From positions 310,001 through 374,000 of the forward strand of contig NZ_JACHGV010000004.1 in NCBI RefSeq assembly GCF_014202475.1: a DNA stretch of 64,000 nt, written 5' to 3'. Shown piece after piece: positions 42,835 to 53,119 of the stretch. A program made the translations under genes and the position numbers. Numbering within the stretch: the stretch's first letter is position 1; every line of letters begins with the position of its first letter. The notes beneath the pieces were generated by a model. That model was not told where the DNA came from, searched no databases, and saw only the letters and a program-made list of their open reading frames with translations. Source of the DNA: Streptomyces paradoxus. GTDB lineage: Bacteria > Actinomycetota > Actinomycetes > Streptomycetales > Streptomycetaceae.

Positions 42835-43359
42835 TCAGGCGGCGTAGCTGAGCACCGCGGGGCCCGCCGGGGTCGCGGTGGGGGCCACGGTCGTGTGCAC
42901 GGGACGGGTGGTGCGAACGGTGGGCGCTGCCTGCGCGCGGTTCCGCGTGAAGACGACGAGGCGCAGCACCGTGAACCGCGCGACACCGGCGAGTGCGGAG
43001 GCGGACAGGTAGACGACCTGCTCCAGCACCGCACCGGGCGCCGCCACCAACTGCTGCAGGACAAGCATCGCCACGCACGTCGCTGCGTATGCGGCCGCCG
43101 CGGACCCGGCCGATTGCGCATGCTGGCGCCAGGTCGCGCGCCCGCCAGCGCCGAAGGTGAAGCGGGCGTGCAGCTCGGTGGCGAGGAGCGTGGAGACCAC
43201 GGTGATCAGGGCATTGGCCAGAGCCCAGGGGATGTAGGAGGCGAGGGCCGCCACGGCGAAGCTGGAGGTGATCCCCACCCCACCGCCGCAGAGCACGAAG
43301 CGGGCGAAGGCGGTGAAGGCGGCGGGCGCCGCCTGCTCCTGACTCTGTGCTGTCTCCAT
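42835..43359 (-). CDS. GtrA-family membrane protein
   Basis: The 174-residue protein has four helices with the GtrA pattern: FARFVLCGGGVGITSSFAVA, NALITVVSTLLATELHARFTF and a final helix ahead of RFTVLRLVVFTRNR. GtrA proteins move or support polyprenol-linked sugars for wall glycosylation. The C-terminal tail is Pro/Thr-rich. A set of TGGCGCCA boxes lies just upstream of its start, so the divergent RHH protein may regulate it. Confidence 0.85.
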   Translation of the reverse strand: METAQSQEQAAPAAFTAFARFVLCGGGVGITSSFAVAALASYIPWALANALITVVSTLLATELHARFTFGAGGRATWRQHAQSAGSAAAAYAATCVAMLVLQQLVAAPGAVLEQVVYLSASALAGVARFTVLRLVVFTRNRAQAAPTVRTTRPVHTTVAPTATPAGPAVLSYAA

Positions 43360-43435
43360 GATCCGACCCCTTCGATGGCTCACTCCGCGAAAACGCGCGA
43401 CCCTCGGCCTGCGCGGCCGAGGAGTTCACTGCCAA

Positions 43436-43486
43436 TGGCGCCACTATGGCACATCAGTGGCACCATATCGAGCCTGAATGGCGCCA
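43436..43486. promoter_or_regulatory. TGGCGCCA operator array, gtrA side
   Basis: TGGCGCCA (43436-43443), TGGCACCA (43458-43465) and TGGCGCCA (43479-43486) are spaced 22 and 21 bp. A half-site TGGCAC at 43447 falls midway between the first two. The array is 76 bp upstream of the GtrA start. Confidence 0.7.
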
Positions 43487-43736
43487 CAGGGTGGGCGTCA
43501 GTCGCGAAAGCGCAGGCCAGGTACTCGCCACAACTTCGTCGCCCGCCGCCAGGGGTGGTGAGGTCGTGGCGCATGCCGGCGCACCCGCCTGCGCCAATGC
43601 CGGCTGATACGGGACCGGGGCCGCCCTGGGGGCGCGCTCCCAGGCGGGCGTGACGTGCATGGCGCCACAATGACTCGGGGCGCCCTGCTGGCGTTCTCGC
43701 AGCTCAGGGTGATCGCCTTTGCGTCTGCCCCACGTG

Positions 43737-43788
43737 AGGCGCCACTCGGCCTTGCGTGTGGCGCCATTGCGATGCCATGATGGCGTCA
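43737..43788. promoter_or_regulatory. TGGCGCCA operator array, RHH gene side
   Basis: AGGCGCCA (43737-43744), TGGCGCCA (43759-43766) and TGGCGTCA (43781-43788) are spaced exactly 22 bp, the last touching the start codon. Another full site, TGGCGCCA, lies at 43660-43667. Confidence 0.72.
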
Positions 43789-44306
43789 TGGACCTCACCC
43801 CGTATGTCGACAACCTCCGCCGCGAACTCGCGGTAGCCGCCGAAGCCGGCGGCGACGAGGCCCGAGAGCTGGCCGAGAGGCTCCTCGCGCCCCTGGAGTC
43901 GGCGACCCGCCTGACCATGCTCAATGTGCTCTCCGCCGCGATGGACGAGATCACCCGCGAACTCGCCCCCGGCTCGGTCGACGTACGGCTGCGCGGGCTC
44001 GACCCCGACTTCGTGGTGACACCGCCGCCCACCGGCGACGGCGCCCCTGCGGAGCCGGCCGCGCCCGTCGAACCTCTCAGGACCCCGGCCCCGGCCGACG
44101 GCGATGAGGGCGGCACTGCCCGCGTCAACCTGCGCCTGCCGGCCCACCTCAAGGCCCGCGCAGAGGAGGCCGCGAGCCGCGAGGGCCTGTCGGTCAACGC
44201 GTGGCTGGTGCGCGCCGTGTCGGCCGCGGTCGACGGCGGCCCCCGGCCGCGTACGACGGAGAAGACTCAGACGGTCGGACAGAGCTTCACGGGCTGGGTG
44301 CGCTAG
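43788..44306 (+). CDS. Ribbon-helix-helix regulator
   Basis: The 172-residue protein has a helical N-terminal domain (VDNLRRELAVAAEAGGDEAR), a Pro/Ala linker, and a C-terminal RHH domain (ARVNLRLPAHLKARAEEAAS then REGLSVNAWLVRAVSAAV), similar to HicB/CopG DNA-binding units. RHH dimers bind short repeated sites, which fits the palindromes at its own start. No Shine-Dalgarno site is seen; translation may be leaderless. It heads an operon with DUF4097 and ABC genes. Confidence 0.85.
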   Translation: MDLTPYVDNLRRELAVAAEAGGDEARELAERLLAPLESATRLTMLNVLSAAMDEITRELAPGSVDVRLRGLDPDFVVTPPPTGDGAPAEPAAPVEPLRTPAPADGDEGGTARVNLRLPAHLKARAEEAASREGLSVNAWLVRAVSAAVDGGPRPRTTEKTQTVGQSFTGWVR

Positions 44307-44389
44307 CCGCGCCCCCCATCAGCACCACTTCATCCACGCCACGTCCCACCAGCAGGGACGGCTCAAGGACTCACGAGGACGGGACAGCC

Positions 44390-45238
44390 ATGCCTTCTTT
44401 CAACACTCCCGAACCGATCTCGGTCACCGCGCGCGTGGAGGCCGGTTCCATCCAGTTCACCGCGGACGACCGCCTCGACACGGTCGTCGAGGTGCGGCCC
44501 CGCGACCCGAAGAAGGACCTGGACGTACGGGCGGCCGAGCAGACCGAGGTCACCTACGCGGGCGGCGTACTGACGATCAGGACGCCCAAGGGCAATCTGC
44601 TCGGGCTCGGCCGCACCGGCACGGTCGACGTGACGGTCGAACTGCCCGCGGGCTCGCGTATCGACATGACCGGCGCCTGGGCCCAGGTGCTCGGCGAGGG
44701 CCGCCTCGGCGAGGTCAGTGTGAAGACCTCGTCCGGCGACGTCCGTCTCGACACGACGGGTCCGCTCCAGCTGACCGCGTCGCACGGCTCGATCACCGTG
44801 GACCGCATCGAGGGCAGGGCGGAGATCACCACCAGCTCCGGCAGTCTGCGCGTCGGCCTCGTCGACGGCCCCGCCGTCCTGAAGAACTCGCACGGCACCA
44901 CGACCGTCGACGCCGCGACCGGCGAGCTGCGGGTGAGTGGCGCCAACGGCGACATCGAGATCCGGCGCGCCGAGGACTCCGTCACCGCCACCACCGCCCA
45001 CGGCACCCTGCGGGTGGGTGAAGTTGCCCGCGGAACCGTCCAGTTGGAGACCAATTACGGCGCCATCGACGTCGGTGTCCGCGAGGGCACGGCCGCCTGG
45101 CTCGACGTCAGCTCGAACTCCGGCCAGGTGCGCAACACGCTGACCGCGTCCGAGAGCCCCGAGCAGACCGAGGACACGGTCAAGGTCCGCGCCCGCACCA
45201 AGTACGGCAACATCGATGTCCGCCGCGCCAGGGCCTGA
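44390..45238 (+). CDS. DUF4097 beta-helix protein
   Basis: The 282-residue protein is made of short beta repeats typical of DUF4097/adhesin-like sheets: VKTSSGDVRLDTTGPLQL, ASHGSITVDRIEGRAEI, TTSSGSLRVGLVDGPAVL. There is no signal peptide. It lies between the RHH regulator and the ABC genes, an arrangement common in Streptomyces, but its role is unknown. GAGGACGGGAC precedes ATG 44390. Confidence 0.85.
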   Translation: MPSFNTPEPISVTARVEAGSIQFTADDRLDTVVEVRPRDPKKDLDVRAAEQTEVTYAGGVLTIRTPKGNLLGLGRTGTVDVTVELPAGSRIDMTGAWAQVLGEGRLGEVSVKTSSGDVRLDTTGPLQLTASHGSITVDRIEGRAEITTSSGSLRVGLVDGPAVLKNSHGTTTVDAATGELRVSGANGDIEIRRAEDSVTATTAHGTLRVGEVARGTVQLETNYGAIDVGVREGTAAWLDVSSNSGQVRNTLTASESPEQTEDTVKVRARTKYGNIDVRRARA

Positions 45239-45298
45239 GCACCACATCGTCAACCGGCCTCTTCTCACACTCACTTCAGCCTTCGATCGGAGGGCCCT

Positions 45299-46287
<989 letters not shown>

Positions 46288-46291
<4 letters not shown>

Positions 46292-47106
46292 GCACCCCCC
46301 TGGCCCCCGCCCGCCCGACCCGGCTCTCCCTCGCTCTGCGCGACTCCTCCACGATGCTGCGCCGCAACCTCCTGCACGCGCGGCGCTACCCGTCCCTCAC
46401 CCTGAACCTGCTGCTCACGCCGATCGTCCTGCTGCTGCTCTTCGTCTACGTCTTCGGCGACGTGATGAGCGCGGGCATCGGCGGTGGCGGCGCCGATCGC
46501 TCGGAGTACATCGCCTATCTCGTCCCGGGCATCCTGCTGATGACCATCGGCGGCACCCTGGTCGGTACCGCGGTGTCCGTCTCCATGGACATGACCGAGG
46601 GCATCATCGCCCGCTTCCGTACCATGGCGATCCACCGCGGTTCCGTGCTCATCGGACACGTCATCAGCAGCGTGGTGCAGTCGGTCATCAGCGTGACTCT
46701 CGTCGGCGCCGTCGGCGTGGCCATCGGCTTCCGCTCCACGGATGCCACGGTCCTGGAGTGGATCGCGGCATTCGGGCTGCTCGCGCTGTTCGCCCTGGCG
46801 TTCACCTGGATCGCGGTCGGTATGGGCATGGTCAGCCCCAGTGCCGAGGCAGCGAGCAACAACGCGCTGCCGCTAATCTTCCTGCCGCTCATCTCCAGCG
46901 CCTTCGTCCCGGTCGACGCGATGCCGGGCTGGTTCCAGCCGATCGCCCAGTACCAGCCGTTCACGCCCGCCATCGAGACGTTGCGCGGACTGCTGCTCGG
47001 CACCGAGATCGGCAACAACTGGTGGATCACCGTCGTGTGGTGCCTGGGCCTGGCGGCGCTCGGCTACTGCTGGTCGAAGGCCGTGTTCAACCGCGACCCG
47101 AAGTAA
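46288..47106 (+). CDS. ABC-2 type permease (DrrB-like)
   Basis: The 272-residue permease has six helices and the ABC-2 pattern (YIAYLVPGILLMTIGG; MTEGIIARFRTMAI; FQPIAQYQPFTPAIETLRGL). Its start overlaps the ATPase stop (ATGA). It is the last gene of the RHH operon. Confidence 0.92.
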
Positions 47107-47249
47107 CCGCGCGGATGGCCTCCGGCGGCTCGTCCCGCTAGAGGGCCGCATGCTCCGACACCGCGTCGGCGTCGCCAGACTTTCCGTTCAGCGGTGAGGG
47201 CTCTTCGTCAACCGCCCGCCCTTCCGCCACACTGCTGGCCCCCTGCCCC

Positions 47250-47555
47250 TCAGGGCGAGGCCGCCGCCGGCAGGTCCGGCTGCTGTGGCCGCCGCCCCGG
47301 TGCCGTCCGTACGGTGAGCACCATGGTGAGACCGCCGCCGGGTGTGTCCTCGGCGTGCAGTGTGCCGCCGATGGCCTCGGTGAAGCCGCGTGCCACCGCC
47401 AGGCCGAGGCCGACACCATGATCGGGGTGACCGTGCCGGTCTGCGGCCGGGACATGTCGAGCAGGTTGCCGACCACGTGGTCGAGCCGGTCCGCCCCCTC
47501 CTCGATGGCCTCCAGCAGTTCGGCCCGGTCCTCTTCGGACCTCTCGACGTCGCTC
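47250..47555 (-). pseudogene. kdpD: kdpD sensor kinase remnant
   Basis: Minus-strand sequence reads SDVERSEEDRAELLEAIEEG then ADRLDHVVGNLLDMSR, the region just after the KdpD phospho-histidine. After QTGTVTP the frame shifts and jumps to HGVGLGLAVARGFTEAIGG and a normal C-terminal end with stop at 47250. The phospho-histidine, most of the ATPase domain and the whole sensor half are gone. It lies right after kdpC, the expected kdpD position. No kdpE follows. Confidence 0.85.
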
Positions 47556-47571
47556 CCGCTCCTTCAGCTCG

Positions 47572-48204
47572 TCAGTCCTTGGCCACGAGGTCCTTGAGCG
47601 CGATGTTGAGTTCGAGCACGTTGACCCGGGGCTCGCCGATGAAGCCGAGGGTGCGGCCCTCGGTGTGGTCGTCGACGAGCTTCTGCACCCGGTCGACGGT
47701 CAGGCCATTGCGCTCGGCCACGCGGTGGACCTGGAGGTCGGCGTAGGCCGGGGAGATGTCCGGGTCGAGGCCGGAAGCGGAGGAGGTCACCGCGTCTGCG
47801 GGGATGTCCTCCGGCTTGACGGTGTAGCCGGGCACGGAGTTGTCCTTGGACACCTTGGCCTTGGCGTCCTCGACCTGCTTGACGAGCTCCTTGTTGTCGG
47901 CGGCCAGGTTGGTGGCGCCCGAAAGGATCAGCTTGTACTGGGTGTTGACCGAGTTCTCGCCGAGCCCGTTCGCCGGGCGCGGCTGGAAGTAGCCCAGGCT
48001 GTAGCCCTGTTGCCCGATCAAAGACGAGCCGACGACCTTGCCGTCCGCCTTGACCTCCGAGCCGTTCGCCTTGCCGGGAAACAGCCCCTGGGCGATGCCG
48101 GTGACGACCAGCGGGTAGATGACGCCGGTGACCAGGGTCAGCACGAGGAGGGCGCGCAGGCCCGCTCCGAGCAACCGGGCGGTGTTCACAACGGAGTTGT
48201 TCAT
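47572..48204 (-). CDS. kdpC: K+-transporting ATPase subunit C
   Basis: The 210-residue protein has one N-terminal helix (LRALLVLTLVTGVIYPLVVT) then the KdpC periplasmic-type domain: GSSLIGQQGYSLGYFQPRPA and VTSSASGLDPDISPAYADLQ and a closing NVLELNIALKDL. It stabilises the KdpFABC complex and affects ATP binding. It follows kdpB by 25 bases. An Asn/Thr-rich part around KLILSGATNLAADNKELVKQ is ordinary for the family. Confidence 0.95.
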   Translation of the reverse strand: MNNSVVNTARLLGAGLRALLVLTLVTGVIYPLVVTGIAQGLFPGKANGSEVKADGKVVGSSLIGQQGYSLGYFQPRPANGLGENSVNTQYKLILSGATNLAADNKELVKQVEDAKAKVSKDNSVPGYTVKPEDIPADAVTSSASGLDPDISPAYADLQVHRVAERNGLTVDRVQKLVDDHTEGRTLGFIGEPRVNVLELNIALKDLVAKD

Positions 48205-48229
48205 GGTCCTTCACCACGCTTTCGAAAAG

Positions 48230-50359
48230 TTACAGCCCGGGGATCAGAGAGATGAGCAGGTCGATGAGCTTGATGCCGATGAACGGGGCGATCAGACCGC
48301 CCAGCCCGTAGATCGTCAGGTTCCGCCGCAGCATCCGGTCAGCGCTGACCGGCCGGTACCGCACGCCCTTCAGGGACAGCGGCACCAGCGCGATGATGAT
48401 CAGCGCGTTGAAGACGACGGCCGACAGGATCGCGGAGTCGGGCGAGGACAGACCCATGATGTTGAGCTTGTCCAGGCCTGGGTAGACCGCGGCGAACAGT
48501 GCCGGGATGATCGCGAAGTACTTGGCGACGTCGTTGGCGATGGAGAACGTCGTCAACGCGCCCCGGGTGATGAGGAGTTGTTTGCCGATCTCGACGATCT
48601 CGATGAGCTTGGTCGGGTTCGAGTCGAGGTCGACCATGTTGCCGGCCTCCTTCGCGGCCGACGTGCCCGTGTTCATCGCCACCCCGACGTCGGCCTGGGC
48701 CAGCGCGGGGGCGTCATTGGTGCCGTCGCCGGTCATCGCGACGAGCTTGCCGCCCGCCTGCTCCCGCTTGATCAGGGCCATCTTGTCCTCGGGGGTGGCC
48801 TCGGCGAGGAAGTCGTCGACCCCGGCCTCCTGGGCGATCGCCTTGGCCGTCAGGGGGTTGTCGCCCGTGATCATGACGGTCCTGATGCCCATGCGGCGCA
48901 GCTCTTCGAACCGCTCGCGCATGCCCTCCTTGACGACGTCCTTGAGGTGGATGACACCCAGGACGCGCGCGCCCTGCTCGTCGTCCACCGCGACCAGCAG
49001 CGGGGTCCCGCCCGCCTCGGAAATGCGGTGTGCGACCCGTTCCGCGTCCTCCGCGACCGTGCCGCCCTGCTCCTCGACCCAGGCGATGACCGAGGCCGTG
49101 GCGCCCTTGCGGATCTTGCGGCCGTCGATGTCGACGCCCGACATCCGGGTCTGAGCGGTGAACTCGATCCACTCGGCGCCGACGAGCTCGCCCTGGTGGC
49201 GCTCACGCAGCCCGTACTGCTCCTTCGCCAGGACGACGACCGAGCGGCCCTCCGGCGTCTCGTCGGCCAGCGACGACAGCTGGGCGGCATCCGCGACCTC
49301 CGCTTCCGTGGTCCCGCGCACCGGCACGAACTCGGCGGCCTGCCGGTTGCCGAGGGTGATGGTGCCGGTCTTGTCGAGCAGCAGCGTGGAGACGTCACCG
49401 GCGGCCTCGACAGCCCGGCCCGACATGGCCAGCACGTTGCGCTGCACCAGCCGGTCCATGCCGGCGATGCCGATCGCGGACAGCAGTGCGCCGATGGTGG
49501 TCGGTATCAGGCAGACCAGCAGGGCGATGAGCAGCACCATCGTCAGGTGCGTACCGGCGTAGTCCGCGAACGGCGGGAGAGTGGCGCACGCGAGGAGGAA
49601 GACGATGGTCAGTGAGGCGAGCAGGATGTTCAGCGCGATCTCGTTGGGCGTCTTCTGCCGTGCGGCGCCCTCGACGAGGTTGATCATCCGGTCGATGAAG
49701 GTCTCGCCCGGCTTCGTCGTGATCTTGATGACGATCCGGTCGGACAGCACCTTCGTACCGCCGGTTACGGCGCTGCGATCACCGCCCGACTCACGGATGA
49801 CCGGGGCCGATTCACCGGTGATCGCCGACTCGTCGACCGACGCGACGCCCTCGACGACGTCCCCGTCACCGGGGATGACGTCCCCGGCCTCGCACACCAC
49901 GAGGTCGCCGATCGTCAGCTCGGTGCCGGGGATCCGCTCTTCCGAACCGTCGGTGAGCAGCCGGCGGGCGATCGTGTCGGTCCTGGCCTGGCGCAGGGTG
50001 TCGGCCTGCGCCTTGCCGCGGCCCTCGGCGACCGCCTCCGCCAGGTTGGCGAAGATCACGGTCAGCCACAGCCAGGCGCTGATCGTCCAGCCGAACCAGT
50101 CGCCCGGGTCCTTGAAGGAGAAGACGGTCGTCAGGACCGAGCCGATCCACACCACGAACATCACGGGCGACTTGACCATCACCCGGGGGTCGAGCTTGCG
50201 GAAGGCGTCCGGCAGCGACGTGACCAGTTGCCCGGGGTCGAAGAGGCCCGCACCGACACGGCCCTCGGCGGGCTTGTGCCCGGTGGGAGCGTCGCTGTGC
50301 GCCCGGGTGGGAGTGGCTGTGGACATGGAGTCCTCTGACTTCTCTGTACGGGTGGTCAT
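48230..50359 (-). CDS. kdpB: K+-transporting ATPase subunit B
   Basis: The 709-residue P-type ATPase has the TGES actuator motif (ITGESAPVIRE), the phosphorylation site LLLDKTGTIT with Asp329, and the hinge MTGDGTNDAPAL. It hydrolyses ATP to drive K+ uptake through KdpA. The start ATG shares its A with the kdpA TGA stop. An open frame extends ~1 kb further inside kdpA on the same strand and is not coding. Confidence 0.97.
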   Translation of the reverse strand: MTTRTEKSEDSMSTATPTRAHSDAPTGHKPAEGRVGAGLFDPGQLVTSLPDAFRKLDPRVMVKSPVMFVVWIGSVLTTVFSFKDPGDWFGWTISAWLWLTVIFANLAEAVAEGRGKAQADTLRQARTDTIARRLLTDGSEERIPGTELTIGDLVVCEAGDVIPGDGDVVEGVASVDESAITGESAPVIRESGGDRSAVTGGTKVLSDRIVIKITTKPGETFIDRMINLVEGAARQKTPNEIALNILLASLTIVFLLACATLPPFADYAGTHLTMVLLIALLVCLIPTTIGALLSAIGIAGMDRLVQRNVLAMSGRAVEAAGDVSTLLLDKTGTITLGNRQAAEFVPVRGTTEAEVADAAQLSSLADETPEGRSVVVLAKEQYGLRERHQGELVGAEWIEFTAQTRMSGVDIDGRKIRKGATASVIAWVEEQGGTVAEDAERVAHRISEAGGTPLLVAVDDEQGARVLGVIHLKDVVKEGMRERFEELRRMGIRTVMITGDNPLTAKAIAQEAGVDDFLAEATPEDKMALIKREQAGGKLVAMTGDGTNDAPALAQADVGVAMNTGTSAAKEAGNMVDLDSNPTKLIEIVEIGKQLLITRGALTTFSIANDVAKYFAIIPALFAAVYPGLDKLNIMGLSSPDSAILSAVVFNALIIIALVPLSLKGVRYRPVSADRMLRRNLTIYGLGGLIAPFIGIKLIDLLISLIPGL

Positions 50360-52035
50360 CACGCCAGCCCCTCGGCGAGCGGGCCCAGCGCGAGGGCGGG
50401 GAAGTACGTGAGACCGGTGATGATCAGGATCGCGCCCACCAGCAGGCCGGTGAACAGCGGCTTCTCGGTGCGCAGGGTGCCCGCGGTCACGGGCACCGGC
50501 TTCTGCTCGGCGAGCGAGCCGGCCAGCGCCAGCACGAACACCATGGGCAGGAAGCGGCCCAGCAGCATCGCGAGTCCGGTCGTGGTGTTGAACCAGTCGG
50601 TGTTCGCGTTCAGTCCGGCGAAGGCCGAGCCGTTGTTGTTCGACGCGGAGGTGAAGGCGTAGAGCACCTCGGAGAAGCCGTGCGCGCCGCTGTTCAGCAT
50701 CGAGTGCGGCGGGGTCGGCAGGGCCATGGAGACGGCGGTGAAGACGAGCACCAGCGCCGGCGTGATGAGGATGTAGCAGGCGGCCAGCTTGATCTCGCGG
50801 GTGCCGATCTTCTTGCCCAGGTACTCGGGCGTGCGGCCGACCATCAGGCCGGCGATGAACACCGCGATGACCGCCATGACCAGCATGCCGTAGAGGCCGG
50901 AGCCCACACCGCCGGGCGCGATCTCGCCCAGCATCATGCCGAGCATCGTGATGCCGCCGCCGAGGCCGGTGAAGGAGGAGTGGAAGGAGTCCACCGCGCC
51001 GGTCGAGGTGAGCGTGGTCGACACCGCGAAGATCGAGGACGCGCCGACGCCGAAGCGGACCTCCTTGCCCTCGTACGCCCCGCCCGCAGCCTGGAGCGCC
51101 GGGCCGTGGTGGGCGAACTCGGTCCACATCATCAAGGCCACGAAGCCCAGCCAGATGGTGAACATCGTGGCGAGGATCGCGTATCCCTGCCTGACCGAGC
51201 CGACCATGACCCCGAAGGTGCGAGTCAGCGAGAACGGGATCACCAGGATCAGGAAGATCTCGAACAGGTTCGTGAAGGGCGTCGGGTTCTCGAAGGGGTG
51301 AGCGCTGTTGGCGTTGAAGTAGCCGCCACCGTTGGTGCCGATCTCCTTGATCGCCTCCTGCGAGGCGACCGCGCCGCCGTTCCACTGCTGCGAGCCGCCC
51401 ATGCTGTGCCCGTCAAAGAATTGCCCGACCTCGTGGATGCCGGAGAAGTTCTGGATCACGCCGCACGCCACCAGCGCGATCGCGGCGATCGCCGCCGCCG
51501 GCACCAGGATCCGCAGGGTGCCGCGCACCAGGTCGGACCAGAAGTTGCCGAGCTCACCGGTACGCGAGCGGGCGAAGCCCCGCACCAGTGCCACGGCGAC
51601 GGCCATGCCGACGGCTGCGGAGACGAAGTTCTGCACGGCGAGACCGGCGGTCTGCACGACGTGCCCCATGGTCTGCTCGCCGTAGTACGACTGCCAGTTG
51701 GTGTTGGTCACGAACGACACGGCCGTGTTGAACGACTGCGCCGGGTTGACCGAGGAGAACCCCAGCGAGCCGGGCAGGACGCCCTGGAGCCGCATCAGCA
51801 GATAGAGGAAGAGGACGCCGACGGCCGAGAAGGCGAGCACGCCGCGCAGGTACGCGCACCAGGTCATTTCGGCGTCGGGGTTGGCACCGATGCCCTTGTA
51901 GACCCACTTCTCGACGCGCCAGTGCTTGTCGGAGGAGTAGACCCTGGCCATGTAGTTGCCAAGGGGGATGTAGGCGAGAGCCAGCGCGGCTGTGAGTGCG
52001 AGCAGCTGGAGCACGCCGGCGAGGACGGGACCCAT
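50359..52035 (-). CDS. kdpA: K+-transporting ATPase subunit A
   Basis: The 558-residue channel-like subunit has about ten helices and the four selectivity regions typical of KdpA (SFVTNTNWQSY; IGTNGGGYFNANSAHPFENP; VGASSIFAVSTTLTSTGAVD; ASNNNGSAFAGL). It forms the K+ path. ATG 52035 follows kdpF by 5 bases. Confidence 0.97.
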   Translation of the reverse strand: MGPVLAGVLQLLALTAALALAYIPLGNYMARVYSSDKHWRVEKWVYKGIGANPDAEMTWCAYLRGVLAFSAVGVLFLYLLMRLQGVLPGSLGFSSVNPAQSFNTAVSFVTNTNWQSYYGEQTMGHVVQTAGLAVQNFVSAAVGMAVAVALVRGFARSRTGELGNFWSDLVRGTLRILVPAAAIAAIALVACGVIQNFSGIHEVGQFFDGHSMGGSQQWNGGAVASQEAIKEIGTNGGGYFNANSAHPFENPTPFTNLFEIFLILVIPFSLTRTFGVMVGSVRQGYAILATMFTIWLGFVALMMWTEFAHHGPALQAAGGAYEGKEVRFGVGASSIFAVSTTLTSTGAVDSFHSSFTGLGGGITMLGMMLGEIAPGGVGSGLYGMLVMAVIAVFIAGLMVGRTPEYLGKKIGTREIKLAACYILITPALVLVFTAVSMALPTPPHSMLNSGAHGFSEVLYAFTSASNNNGSAFAGLNANTDWFNTTTGLAMLLGRFLPMVFVLALAGSLAEQKPVPVTAGTLRTEKPLFTGLLVGAILIITGLTYFPALALGPLAEGLA

Positions 52036-52040
52036 CAGGC

Positions 52041-52130
52041 TCAGAACCTCTCCGGGAAGATCAGGGCGAGGACGAGGTAGCCCAGCAGGGAGACAGCCAC
52101 GATCAGGCCGACGATGTTCTCGGTGCTCAC
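52041..52130 (-). CDS. kdpF: K+-transporting ATPase subunit F
   Basis: The 29-residue peptide (NIVGLIVAVSLLGYLVLALI, ending FPERF) is one membrane helix, as KdpF is. It starts at GTG 52130 and stops 5 bases before kdpA. It lies at the lipid interface of KdpA. Its start overlaps the stop of another small membrane peptide (GTGA). Confidence 0.9.
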   Translation of the reverse strand: MSTENIVGLIVAVSLLGYLVLALIFPERF

Positions 52131-52210
52131 AGCTTCGTCACCCCCTTGGCAAAGAGAGCCACCAGCGCGAACGCCGCGAGCACGGTGACGACGAAGGCCA
52201 GATCGGCCAT
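52127..52210 (-). CDS. 27-residue membrane peptide heading the kdp operon
   Basis: ATG 52210 follows CCAGGAG and encodes ADLAFVVTVLAAFALVALFA then KGVTKL: one hydrophobic helix with a basic end. Its TGA overlaps the kdpF GTG start, so translation is coupled. It is not KdpF, which follows. It may be an extra small subunit or regulator of the Kdp complex; that is inference. Confidence 0.7.
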   Translation of the reverse strand: MADLAFVVTVLAAFALVALFAKGVTKL

Positions 52211-52296
52211 CGCGAACTCCTGGAGTGAGGTTCGGTGAAACGGACGATTTGAGGAAAGCGCCTCATTGGCCGGATCGGGTCCGCCCTTGACGGCTC

Positions 52297-52660
52297 TCAT
52301 ACGGCGGGACCCAGGGCCTTGACGGAACTCTGACGCGGTCTGGCGCAGAGGAGCCGGAAGCGGAGCCGGCAGATCACCGCGTCCGTCTCCCGCCGTACGG
52401 CGTGCGCGACGACCACGCCCCGCTGGTTCTGCAGCAGCCGCTGCCACAGCCGCTCCGGCTCGGCCTCCGGGATCAGCACGGTGACGCGCGTGTCCGGCTC
52501 GGCGGCGGCTACCCCACGGATGTACGCGGCGATCGGACGCCCCAGGCTGCGCCGCTCGCTCGACAGCCGGACCAGAGGCACACCGGGATCCCATTGCGCC
52601 CAGGAGCGCTCCAGGGCGTGCAGGTGAGCCCGGTCCTCGGGATCACGGACATGGATGCGA
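52297..52660 (-). pseudogene. APC permease C-terminal fragment
   Basis: About 120 residues match only the cytoplasmic C-terminal domain of large APC permeases: LERSWAQWDPGVPLVRLSSE, IAAYIRGVAAAEPDTRVTVL, and LWQRLLQNQRGVVVAHAVRR. No membrane helices remain upstream. It differs from the tail of the intact permease at 53353, so it is the remnant of a second permease, abutting the kdp operon. Confidence 0.65.
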
Positions 52661-53119
52661 GCTCCTTCTTCCTCGGCCGCGCACGAGGGCTGACGTGTAT
52701 GCGGTCGCATCCAGGTTCGGTCCGTTTCCCCCCACGTCTGGAGGTTCCTTGCGGGATCTTCGCGCGCAACCGGCTGACCCTGACGCACTCTTGATGGGCG
52801 ACTGCCGCGTGCCGCAGCCGTCCGGCGACGCGGTCCGCGGTCACGGGGCAAGGAACCGTTGGGTATCCGTCAGCACTGCGTCAAGGCGGGCCGACCGGAT
52901 CCAACCGGTCGCTGGCGTCCACTCCATGGGATGCCTTGATGAGGTGCGCGACGGCTTCGGTGAGGTGCCGAACGGCCTCTGGTGTGCGCATGGCTGCCCG
53001 CGCACTCTGCTCACTGGCTCAACTCCCTTGTGCGGAAAGGGCAGGGCCCTCCTCCCAAGCCAGGACCTTGACGCTGCCTCGACGTGACTGAGCCGGCGTT
53101 CGCCCGGGCGGCCGGGGCT
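52661..53119. other. Intergenic region
   Basis: About 460 bp with no convincing gene or hairpin, between the permease fragment and a small membrane-protein gene. Confidence 0.4.

Noticed and set aside
42408..43121. 237-residue minus-strand ORF
   Set aside because: It is mostly the shadow of gtrA; only its last part carries the shifted portion of the mobile-element relic.
48230..51385. A 1051-residue open frame covering kdpB and part of kdpA
   Set aside because: The kdpB protein starts at 50359; upstream sequence is the antisense-frame shadow of kdpA.
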